Shown here piece after piece: positions 48,790 through 56,457 of a DNA stretch of 64,000 nucleotides. The DNA is from VRUE01 sp963817945 (GTDB lineage Bacteria > Actinomycetota > Thermoleophilia > Solirubrobacterales > 70-9). A program made the translations under genes and the position numbers. Where the stretch lies: the NCBI GenBank assembly GCA_963817945.1, contig CAWFQH010000002.1:223197-287196 (forward strand). The letters run 5' to 3'. The notes beneath the pieces were generated by a model. It worked only from the letters and a program-made list of their open reading frames with translations, had not been told where the DNA came from and searched no databases. Numbering within the stretch: position 1 is the first letter of the stretch; every line of letters begins with the position of its first letter.

Positions 48790-51090
48790 ATGCGACTCAT
48801 AGTCACCGAGAAGAACAACAGCGCCAAGAAGATCGCCGACATCCTCGGCCACGGCGAGGCGAAGGCGGACAAAACCTACAAAGTCCCCTTCTACACCTGG
48901 ACCGACGCTAACGGCGCCGAGCAGATGACGATCGGCCTCAAGGGCCACGTCCTCGGCCCGTCCTTTCCGGAGGGCTACTCGAACTGGCAGAAGACCGACC
49001 TGCACGACCTGATCGACGCCAAGCTGATCAAGGAGCCGACCGACAAAAACGTCGTCAAAGCGATCCGCAAAATGGCCAAGGAGGCGGACGAGCTGGTGAT
49101 CGCCACCGACTTCGACCGCGAGGGCGAGCTGATCGGGCTCGAGGCGCTGGAGGAGATGCTCGACTCCAATCCGAAGCTCGGCAGCCGTGAGGAAGCCGAC
49201 GCCGGCACGCTGCGGATCAAGCGCGCCCGCTACTCGGCCCTGACCAAAGAAGAGATCGAGCGCGCTTTCGACGAGCTCGACGAGCTCTCCTACCCGCTCG
49301 CCAACGCCGGCGCCGCCCGCCAGGACATCGACCTGCTCTGGGGGGCGACGCTGACCCGCGCCGTCTCCCTAGCCAGTCGCCGCTTCGGCTCCAACTTCCT
49401 CTCGGTCGGCCGCGTCCAGAGCCCCACCCTGGGCCTGATCGTCGAGCGCGAGATGGAGCGCCGGGCCCACGTTGCCAAACCGTTCTGGGAGCTTTTCGCC
49501 AGGTTCCAGCACCCCGACGGCGCCTTCGAGGCCCATCACGCGACCGACAAGTTCTGGGATAAAGCCGAGGCCGACGCGGCGCTTGCCGGCACCACCAGCC
49601 CCGGCACCGTGAAGTCGGTCACCGCGCGCAAGAACACGCGCAAGCCGCCGACGCCCTACAACACCACCGCCTTCAGCACCGACGCCTCCAGTCGCCTCGG
49701 CATCACCCCCGCCAGCGCGATGCGGATTGCCGAGGACCTTTATATGGACGGCTTCATCTCCTACCCGCGCACCGACAACACGGTCTACCCGGCGTCGTTG
49801 CCCGTTCGCGAGCTGGTCTCATCGTTGGTCCGCGTGCGCGAGTTCTCTGCCGCCGCCGGACTGCTCGACCAGCCCGAGCTGAAAGCGACGCGGGGTAAAA
49901 AAGAGACCACCGACCACCCGCCGATCTACCCGACCCAGGCGATCCACCCCGGCGCCCTCGAGGGCCCGAAGAAGCGCGTCTACGAACTCGTCGTACGGCG
50001 CTTCCTCGCCACCTTTAGCCCGCCGATGATCACCGAGTCGACCCGTGCCGACATAGAGGCCGGTTCCGAGACCTACTTCGTGCGCGGCTCGGTCGTCGTC
50101 GACCCCGGCTACGCGAGCATCTACACCTACGCCCGCTCCTCCGACGAGGAGATCCCGAAGCTGGAAGAGGGGCAGACCCTGGAGCTGGCTGCTGCGACCG
50201 CCGCCCCCGGCGAGGACGAGCCGGCCACCAACCCCTGGATCGTCTCCAAGGAGACCCAGCCCCCGTCCCGTATCTCACAGGCCAAACTGATCGAGATGAT
50301 GGAGGAGCGCGGTCTCGGCACCAAAGCGACCCGTGCAGACATCATCCAGAAGCTCTTCGACCGCGGCTACGTCTACAGCAACCCACCGGTGCCCTCGGAA
50401 ACCGGGATCGCCCTCTACGAGGCCTTCAAGAACTACGTGCCGGCGATGGCGACGCCGGAGATGACCGCCACGCTGGAGGCGGAGATGGACCGGATCGCCG
50501 CCGGTCAGATGACCAAGGGCGAGGTGGTTGGCGACAGCCGCGACCTCCTGCACAAAACCTGGTCGGAGATTGACGAGAGCCGCGAGGACCTGGCCAAAGT
50601 GATCTGGAAAGGGATGGACGAGGACCGCATCCTCGGCCCCTGCAAGGTCTGCGAGGAAGCCGGCCGCACCAAGGAGGACGGCTCGCCCAACATGCTGCGG
50701 ATCATCCGGGCGAAAAAATCGGGCAAACGGTTCGTCGGTTGCAGCGGCTGGACCGCCGACGACCCGGAGTCCTGCGACCAGACCTTCCCGCTGCCTCAGC
50801 GCGGCGACGTCTTCCGGCTCGAGGAGCGCTGCTCGGTCTGCGAGCGCACGCCGCGGCTGAAAGTCGTTCCCTTCCGTGGTCGGCCCTGGAACCTCTGCCT
50901 CAACGACGACTGCGAGTCGATGCAGGAGATGAAGAAACGCCGTGCCGAACGCGAAGCGGCAAAAGCGGCGAAAGCGGCTATGGCGAAGAAACCGTCGCCG
51001 GATGGCTCCGAGGACGGCAAGGCCGCTAAGCCAACCAAAGCCGACACCGGCACGCGCCGCCGCAAACGGGCCAAAGCGGCAGCCAAATAG
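48790..51090 (+). CDS. topA: DNA topoisomerase I (type IA), archaeal-like
   Basis: This 766-residue enzyme relaxes negative supercoils. The Toprim domain has MRLIVTEKNNSAKKIADIL and TDFDREGELIG (Asp107, Asp109, Glu111), and the active-site Tyr325 is in GFISYPRTDNTVYP. The RTDNT form and the N-terminal VTEKNNSAKKIA recall archaeal TopA; bacterial TopA usually has YMRTDS. C-terminal zinc clusters (CKVC/CSGW..C, CSVC/CLNDDC) and a Lys/Ala-rich tail of about 50 residues follow. tmk and holB lie downstream on the same strand. Confidence 0.9.
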   Translation: MRLIVTEKNNSAKKIADILGHGEAKADKTYKVPFYTWTDANGAEQMTIGLKGHVLGPSFPEGYSNWQKTDLHDLIDAKLIKEPTDKNVVKAIRKMAKEADELVIATDFDREGELIGLEALEEMLDSNPKLGSREEADAGTLRIKRARYSALTKEEIERAFDELDELSYPLANAGAARQDIDLLWGATLTRAVSLASRRFGSNFLSVGRVQSPTLGLIVEREMERRAHVAKPFWELFARFQHPDGAFEAHHATDKFWDKAEADAALAGTTSPGTVKSVTARKNTRKPPTPYNTTAFSTDASSRLGITPASAMRIAEDLYMDGFISYPRTDNTVYPASLPVRELVSSLVRVREFSAAAGLLDQPELKATRGKKETTDHPPIYPTQAIHPGALEGPKKRVYELVVRRFLATFSPPMITESTRADIEAGSETYFVRGSVVVDPGYASIYTYARSSDEEIPKLEEGQTLELAAATAAPGEDEPATNPWIVSKETQPPSRISQAKLIEMMEERGLGTKATRADIIQKLFDRGYVYSNPPVPSETGIALYEAFKNYVPAMATPEMTATLEAEMDRIAAGQMTKGEVVGDSRDLLHKTWSEIDESREDLAKVIWKGMDEDRILGPCKVCEEAGRTKEDGSPNMLRIIRAKKSGKRFVGCSGWTADDPESCDQTFPLPQRGDVFRLEERCSVCERTPRLKVVPFRGRPWNLCLNDDCESMQEMKKRRAEREAAKAAKAAMAKKPSPDGSEDGKAAKPTKADTGTRRRKRAKAAAK

Positions 51091-51103
51091 CATGCTCGCC
51101 AGC

Positions 51104-51150
51104 TTCCGGTGCGACTTATCCGCCTATAGGGGGGGAAACTCGCACCGGAA
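51104..51150. repeat. Inverted repeat between topA and tmk
   Basis: TTCCGGTGCGA at 51104-51114 pairs with TCGCACCGGAA at 51140-51150 around a 25-base loop containing a G-run. It lies in the 66-base topA-tmk gap, ends 6 bases before the tmk start, and could act as a partial terminator or a translation-modulating hairpin. Confidence 0.45.
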
Positions 51151-51156
51151 CGGGGG

Positions 51157-51753
51157 TTGACTTTGTTCCTCTCGTTCGAGGGCATCGACGGCTCCGGCAA
51201 GAGCACCCAGGCACGGTTGCTCGCCGAGGCGCTCGGCCCCGAGACGCTGACGATCCGCGAGCCGGGCGGGACCGGCGCGGCGGAGCGGATCCGCGAGCTG
51301 CTCGCCGACCCCGCCCTGGAGATCGATCCGTTTGCCGAGCTGCTGCTCTTTTCCGCCGCCCGGGCGGATCTGGTCGTGCGGGTGATCAGGCCTGCGCTCG
51401 AGGCGGACCGCGACGTCGTCGCCGACCGCTTCGCCGATTCGAGCGTCGCCTACCAGGGAGGCGGTCGCAGCCTCGGCACCAGCCACGTGCTCTCGCTCGT
51501 CGACATGACGATCGACGGTCTCTGGCCCGATCTGACGATCCTGCTGCGGGTTGACCCCGAAATCGGACTAAAGCGCGCCGACGGCGAGGACCGTTTCGAG
51601 GCCGAGGGCCTGGAGCTGCAGCGCGCCGTCGCCGAGGCCTACGACGAGATCGCCCAGATCGCCTCCGACCGCGTCGTGGTCATCGACGGCGAAGGGACGG
51701 TGGAGGAGGTCCATGCGCGGGTGATGGATGTCGTCAGGAGCCATGCGCCCTGA
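51157..51753 (+). CDS. tmk: Thymidylate kinase
   Basis: This 198-residue kinase phosphorylates dTMP to dTDP. P-loop FEGIDGSGKSTQ at the start, the DRF motif in VVADRFADSSVAYQGGGR and a LID region with GLKRADGEDRFEAEG are canonical. The start is TTG 51157; TTG 51163 has better spacing from the GGGGG upstream and would remove only two residues. It acts downstream of ThyX in dTTP synthesis. Confidence 0.95.
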   Translation: MTLFLSFEGIDGSGKSTQARLLAEALGPETLTIREPGGTGAAERIRELLADPALEIDPFAELLLFSAARADLVVRVIRPALEADRDVVADRFADSSVAYQGGGRSLGTSHVLSLVDMTIDGLWPDLTILLRVDPEIGLKRADGEDRFEAEGLELQRAVAEAYDEIAQIASDRVVVIDGEGTVEEVHARVMDVVRSHAP

Positions 51754-51754
51754 C

Positions 51755-51849
51755 CCGCGGGTCCTGTCGCGGCGGCCCTCCCCCATGTGCTCGGACGCGC
51801 TTCGCGCGACCTCCGCTATGGGGGACCCCCGCCACCACGCCACCCGCGG
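51755..51849. repeat. Palindromic GC-rich repeat, family 2, copy between tmk and holB
   Basis: This 95-base element starts one base after the tmk stop and ends 9 bases before the holB start. Its ends CCGCGGGTCCTGTCGCGG and CCACGCCACCCGCGG are identical to those of the repeat in nuoC. Inner arms CCCCCAT and ATGGGGG pair, and its centre CGCGCTTCGCGCG is itself palindromic. Confidence 0.7.
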
Positions 51850-51858
51850 GAGAGACGC

Positions 51859-52932
51859 GTGACGATCCTCGTGGACAGCACTACCCATCAGCCTCGGGCA
51901 CAGCTTGCGTTGAGCGCGGCGTTGGCGGCGGGACCGACGCATGCGTACCTCTTCAAGGGTCCGCGGGGCTGCGGCAAGCGGACGGCGGCGCGGGCCTTCG
52001 CGGCGGAGATCCTCGCCGTCGGGGCGCAGGACCCCGAGGACGCCCGCCGTCGCGCCCTGCTCGATCCCTCGCCCCACCCCGACCTGGTCTGGCTCGCCCC
52101 GAGCGGCGCCCAGCACATGGTCGAGGAGGTGCGGGAGCGGGTGATCCGGGCCGCCGCCTACCGGCCCTTCGAAGGCGGTAAGCGCGTCTTCGTGATCGAG
52201 GCAGCCGAGGCGATGCGCGACGAGAGCCAGAACGCGCTGCTGAAGACGCTCGAGGAGCCGCCGCCGTTCGTCCACCTGATCCTGCTCAGCTCTGAGCCGA
52301 CGGCGCTGCTGGAGACGATCGCCTCCCGCTGTCAGCCGGTCGACTTCGCACCGCTGCCGTTCGAGGCTGTCGAAGCCCTCCTACGCGAGGATCACGCAAC
52401 CAACGCCGGCCCGGACGAGATCGCCGCCGCCGCCCACCTCGCCGCCGGTGATGTCGAGCTCGCTCGCTTCCTCCTCACCGAGGAGGGGCGGAAGCTCCGC
52501 GCCGATTCAACCGCGATGGACTGGAGGGGCCTGCTCGCCGACGCCGAGGCGGCCGGCGAGGAGGCCGAGGCGGCGACCCGCGCCAAGCTCGAAGAGGAGA
52601 AAGAGGGAGGGATGAAGCGCTCCGCCCGCGACATCGGCGACGCTGCCAAGCGGGCCGGCCGCCGCCGGCGCACCGAGCTGCTCGACCTAGGTCTGGCGTT
52701 GGCCGCCGGTTGGTGCCGGGACCTCGCCGCGACCGCCACTGGCGCCGCCGACCTCGCTCACAACCGCGATCGTCTCGACGACCTCCGTGCCCGCACGGCC
52801 GGTCTCGACCCTGCCGCCGCCCGCAAAGCCGCCGAGCTGGTCCAGGACACCCGCCGCCGGCTCGACCTCAACGTCTCCGAGGAGCTAGCGCTGGAGGCGC
52901 TCCTCTTCCGCCTCGAGCGCCTGCTCGGCTGA
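51859..52932 (+). CDS. holB: DNA polymerase III delta' subunit
   Basis: This 357-residue protein is a clamp-loader AAA+ subunit. HAYLFKGPRGCGKRTAARAFA holds a P-loop-like sequence, RPFEGGKRVFVIEAAEAMRDESQNALLKTLEEPP the Walker B region and TIASRCQPV the SRC motif. The C-terminal half is a helical region with a charged linker (EEAEAATRAKLEEEKEGG). The GTG start at 51859 follows GGGAGAG. A GTG at 51871 is possible. Its end overlaps the convergent DUF2304 gene by 48 bases. Confidence 0.92.
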   Translation: MTILVDSTTHQPRAQLALSAALAAGPTHAYLFKGPRGCGKRTAARAFAAEILAVGAQDPEDARRRALLDPSPHPDLVWLAPSGAQHMVEEVRERVIRAAAYRPFEGGKRVFVIEAAEAMRDESQNALLKTLEEPPPFVHLILLSSEPTALLETIASRCQPVDFAPLPFEAVEALLREDHATNAGPDEIAAAAHLAAGDVELARFLLTEEGRKLRADSTAMDWRGLLADAEAAGEEAEAATRAKLEEEKEGGMKRSARDIGDAAKRAGRRRRTELLDLGLALAAGWCRDLAATATGAADLAHNRDRLDDLRARTAGLDPAAARKAAELVQDTRRRLDLNVSEELALEALLFRLERLLG

Positions 52933-53292
52933 GGCGGTCTGCTCGCGCGCTTTCTCCAGCGCCCGCTCCTGCGCTAGCCGGGTTATCTGCGCCGCCTGGC
53001 GGGACATGATCACGCTGAAGTTGAGCGCCAGGCCGAGCAGCAGCAGCATGATGATCGAGAACAGGGCGACGTTGGTGTCGCGCACGCCCATCAGGTCGGC
53101 GACGACCCCGAGCAGGCCGGGGAACGCGGCGCCGGCCAGCATCCCAAGACCGGCGACGAACCAGACGACGCTGTAGCGCTCCTGCAGCTTGTCGCGGCGG
53201 ATCAGCTCCAGGATCATCGCCATGAAGGCGACTGCGATTGCCGCCGCCAGGATCCGCGTCTGTGAGGTGAGGTGGACCGTCGGATCGTTCAC
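52885..53292 (-). CDS. DUF2304 membrane protein
   Basis: This 135-residue protein has three helices (about 12-29, 41-62, 74-92) and a C-terminal coiled coil (about 95-135), typical of the DUF2304 family. It starts inside the end of the family 2 glycosyltransferase gene (4-base overlap). In many genomes DUF2304 genes lie directly beside a dolichol-phosphate-mannose-synthase-like glycosyltransferase, as here, suggesting an accessory role. Confidence 0.88.
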   Translation of the reverse strand: MNDPTVHLTSQTRILAAAIAVAFMAMILELIRRDKLQERYSVVWFVAGLGMLAGAAFPGLLGVVADLMGVRDTNVALFSIIMLLLLGLALNFSVIMSRQAAQITRLAQERALEKAREQTASAEQALEAEEERLQR

Positions 53293-54065
53293 CGCTCGGC
53301 CTCCACGTGGCGCGGCCGGAACTGGCCGACCAACAACACGATCATCCCCTTGAAGATGAAGAAGGCCGAGCGCAGGGGCGTCAGGAATGAAGAGCCGCCG
53401 ATCCGCTCCAGCATCCGCACCGGTACCTCCTCGACCCGCAGCCCCTGGCGCACGGCCAACTGCAGCGACTCGATCTCGGCGAAGTCGGGCGAGTAGTGGG
53501 CGCTGAAGAGGGCCATCGCCCTCCGGTTGGCGGCCCGCATGCCGCTGGTCGTGTCGGTGAAGCGCTGGCGGGTCGCCAGGGTGAGGAAGAAGCGGAAGAG
53601 GCTGGTGCCGATCCTGCGCGAGATCGTCGGCCGGTAGTCGATGCCGTCGCCCTCCGCCTCGCGGCCGGGCTCGGCGGACGCGACCCCGGCGCGATCGCCG
53701 GTGGCGCGGCGATCGCGGTAGCGCGAGCCGATCACCAGGTCCGCGCGATCGGCTCTCACCTCTGCCAGCAGCCGGGCGACCTCGGCCGGCGGGTGCTGGC
53801 CGTCGGCGTCGAGGTGGGCGCAGAAGTCGTAGCCCTGCCGCAGCGCGTAGAGATAGCCCGTCTGCAACGCCGCGCCCAGTCCCTGGTTAAAGGGAAGCGT
53901 GGCAACAGTGGCGCCGGCTTCGCGGGCGCGGGTGCCGGTTGCGTCGGTGGAGCCATCGTCGACGACGAGGACATCGACGTCGGGCAAGCGCTCGCGCACG
54001 CCAGCGATCACGGCGGCGACGGAGTCGGCCTCGTTCCAGGCGGGGATGAACACCAGCGTTCGCAC
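53289..54065 (-). CDS. Glycosyltransferase family 2 (dolichyl-phosphate mannose synthase-like)
   Basis: This 258-residue soluble enzyme has AWNEADSVAAVIAGVRE, VVDDGSTDATG, the metal-binding LDADGQHPP (DxD-type) and VIGSRYRD, the GT-A fold of family 2. No C-terminal membrane helices are present, and the C-terminal FIFKGMIVLLVGQF may sit on the membrane. It probably transfers a sugar to a polyprenyl phosphate, with DUF2304 as partner. Confidence 0.9.
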   Translation of the reverse strand: MRTLVFIPAWNEADSVAAVIAGVRERLPDVDVLVVDDGSTDATGTRAREAGATVATLPFNQGLGAALQTGYLYALRQGYDFCAHLDADGQHPPAEVARLLAEVRADRADLVIGSRYRDRRATGDRAGVASAEPGREAEGDGIDYRPTISRRIGTSLFRFFLTLATRQRFTDTTSGMRAANRRAMALFSAHYSPDFAEIESLQLAVRQGLRVEEVPVRMLERIGGSSFLTPLRSAFFIFKGMIVLLVGQFRPRHVEAER

Positions 54066-54187
54066 AGAGCGGATTCTCCCATGTGCCCCAGGCGCACCCG
54101 CCGCATCGGCGTGGAGCCGGCTTCGATTTTGTGTTAGTAAACCTTCATGAACGGCGAGGGGACTCCGACGCTGCCTCGAGGGCCGCG

Positions 54188-55489
54188 ATGACGCGGATCG
54201 GCATGCGTCTCTGGCTGGCCGCCGCCTTCGCCGCGGTGACCTTCGTAACGGCCGGTGTCGTCTACACCTTCGGCGACCGGCCGCGGGCCGTGCTCGGCGC
54301 GATCGCCCTCGGCGTCCTCGTCGGCTTCCTGATCGCGGTCGGCATCACCCACCGCGTCACCCGCCTCTCCCGCGCCGCGCGGGAGATGGCCGATGGCTCC
54401 TTCGACGCGCCGCTGGAGAGCGGCGGGCGTGACGAGATCGGCGACCTCGCCCGCGCGCTGGACTCGATGCGCGCCTCGCTGAAGGAGAGCTTCGGCGTCC
54501 TCACCGCCGATCGCAACAAGCTGAAGGCAATCTTCGACGGCCTCACCGACGCCGTGATCGTCGTCGACGATGACGGTGCCCTGCGCTTTTCCAACCGCGC
54601 CGCGCGCAAGCTGCTCGACGACGACGGCACCCCGCCGGAGTCGATGCGGATACACCTGAAGCGGGCCGCGGACGTCGGCTTCGCCGCTCACCCAGCGTTG
54701 CGGATCGGCGACCGCGCCTACGCGATGAGCGCTCGCGCCCTGCCGGACGAGCGCGCCGTCCTCGTCGTCGCCCGCGACCGCACCGAAGAGATGCGCCGCG
54801 AGCTGGCCGAAGCCGACTTCATCTCCAACGCCGCCCACGAGCTGCGCAACCCGCTCGCCGGCATCTCCAGCGCGATCGAGGTCCTGCAGGAGGGCGCCAA
54901 GGACGACCCCAACGCGCTCGACCACTTTCTCGGCCGCCTCGCCGAGGACACCGAGCGGATGAACCGCCTCACCCGCTCGCTGCTGACCCTGGCCCGGGTC
55001 GAGTCGATCGGGGCGGGGGAGAACGAGATCGTCCACGTCGACGCGGTCATCCGCGACATCGTCGAGGCGGTGGAGACGCCGTCGCACATCGAGCTCAGCG
55101 TCGAGGCCGAGCCGGAGCTCGCGGTCAACGGCGATCCGACCCTGCTGCGCCAGGTGATGATCGGCCTGCTCACCAACGCCTTCAAGCACACGCCCCTGCC
55201 GGGAGCGGTTACGGTTCGCGCCCGCTGCGACGGCGAAACGGAGGTGGTTCTGGAGGTGATCGATACCGGGCCGGGCATTCCCGAGGTGGAGATAGAGCGC
55301 GTCTTCGAGCGCTTCTACCGCCGCGACGAGTCGCGCAAGCGCGAAGGCTTCGGCCTCGGCCTGGCGATCGCGCGCCGCATGGTCGACGTGATGGGCGGCG
55401 AGATCGGCGCCCATTCCGTCGAGGGCGAGGGCAGCACCTTCTGGGTCCGCCTGCCGGTCGCGCAACCGAGTCCGACCCCGGTGGCGTAG
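54188..55489 (+). CDS. Sensor histidine kinase with HAMP and PAS-like domains
   Basis: This 433-residue kinase has two helices at about 6-25 and 36-56 with hardly any extracytoplasmic part, HAMP (about 58-110), a PAS-like region (about 115-200), HisKA with His217 in NAAHELRNPLAGI, and HATPase_c with NAFKHTPLPG, DTGPGIP and GFGLGLAIARRMV. The small external loop suggests sensing in or through the membrane. It precedes its response regulator, 30 bases apart. The start may be ATG 54188 or 54203. Confidence 0.9.
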   Translation: MTRIGMRLWLAAAFAAVTFVTAGVVYTFGDRPRAVLGAIALGVLVGFLIAVGITHRVTRLSRAAREMADGSFDAPLESGGRDEIGDLARALDSMRASLKESFGVLTADRNKLKAIFDGLTDAVIVVDDDGALRFSNRAARKLLDDDGTPPESMRIHLKRAADVGFAAHPALRIGDRAYAMSARALPDERAVLVVARDRTEEMRRELAEADFISNAAHELRNPLAGISSAIEVLQEGAKDDPNALDHFLGRLAEDTERMNRLTRSLLTLARVESIGAGENEIVHVDAVIRDIVEAVETPSHIELSVEAEPELAVNGDPTLLRQVMIGLLTNAFKHTPLPGAVTVRARCDGETEVVLEVIDTGPGIPEVEIERVFERFYRRDESRKREGFGLGLAIARRMVDVMGGEIGAHSVEGEGSTFWVRLPVAQPSPTPVA

Positions 55490-55519
55490 GACGATGGCGA
55501 CGAGGAAAGGCGGGGGAGG

Positions 55520-56224
<705 letters not shown>

Positions 56225-56457
56225 CCACCGTTCCCCGCTCTAGAGCCCTCTGAGTGCCTCGTGGCGTCGCCCCACCGCGCCGTCGCGCCATCTCGCGCTT
56301 GACAAACGAAAACTTCTATGTTCTTCTTTCCTCGTACTTCATGTACGAAGTAGTTCAATCCCGCTAGGGCGGGCAGGGACGCAATAGGGAAACGGAGCCC
56401 CGGGGAGGGTCGCACAGGGAGCGGCCGATCGGGCTCAGGGACAAGGAGAAGAGCTAC
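56225..56457 (+). promoter_or_regulatory. Promoter and long leader of the secreted-protein operon
   Basis: These 233 bases include an AT-rich stretch at about 56299-56355 with TTGACA at 56299-56304, a palindrome TACTTC-ATGTAC-GAAGTA at 56335-56352 that could be an operator, and then a GC-rich, purine-rich leader of about 100 bases with a CCCGC/GCGGG hairpin (56360-56373). AGGAG precedes the GTG start by 9 bases. No -10 with correct spacing is obvious, and no known riboswitch core is matched. Confidence 0.45.

Noticed and set aside
56340..56457. Possible cyclic-di-GMP riboswitch (GGGACGCAA)
   Set aside because: The preceding CACAGGGCAAACC element and the tetraloop-receptor part are not in the right order; only a short string matches.
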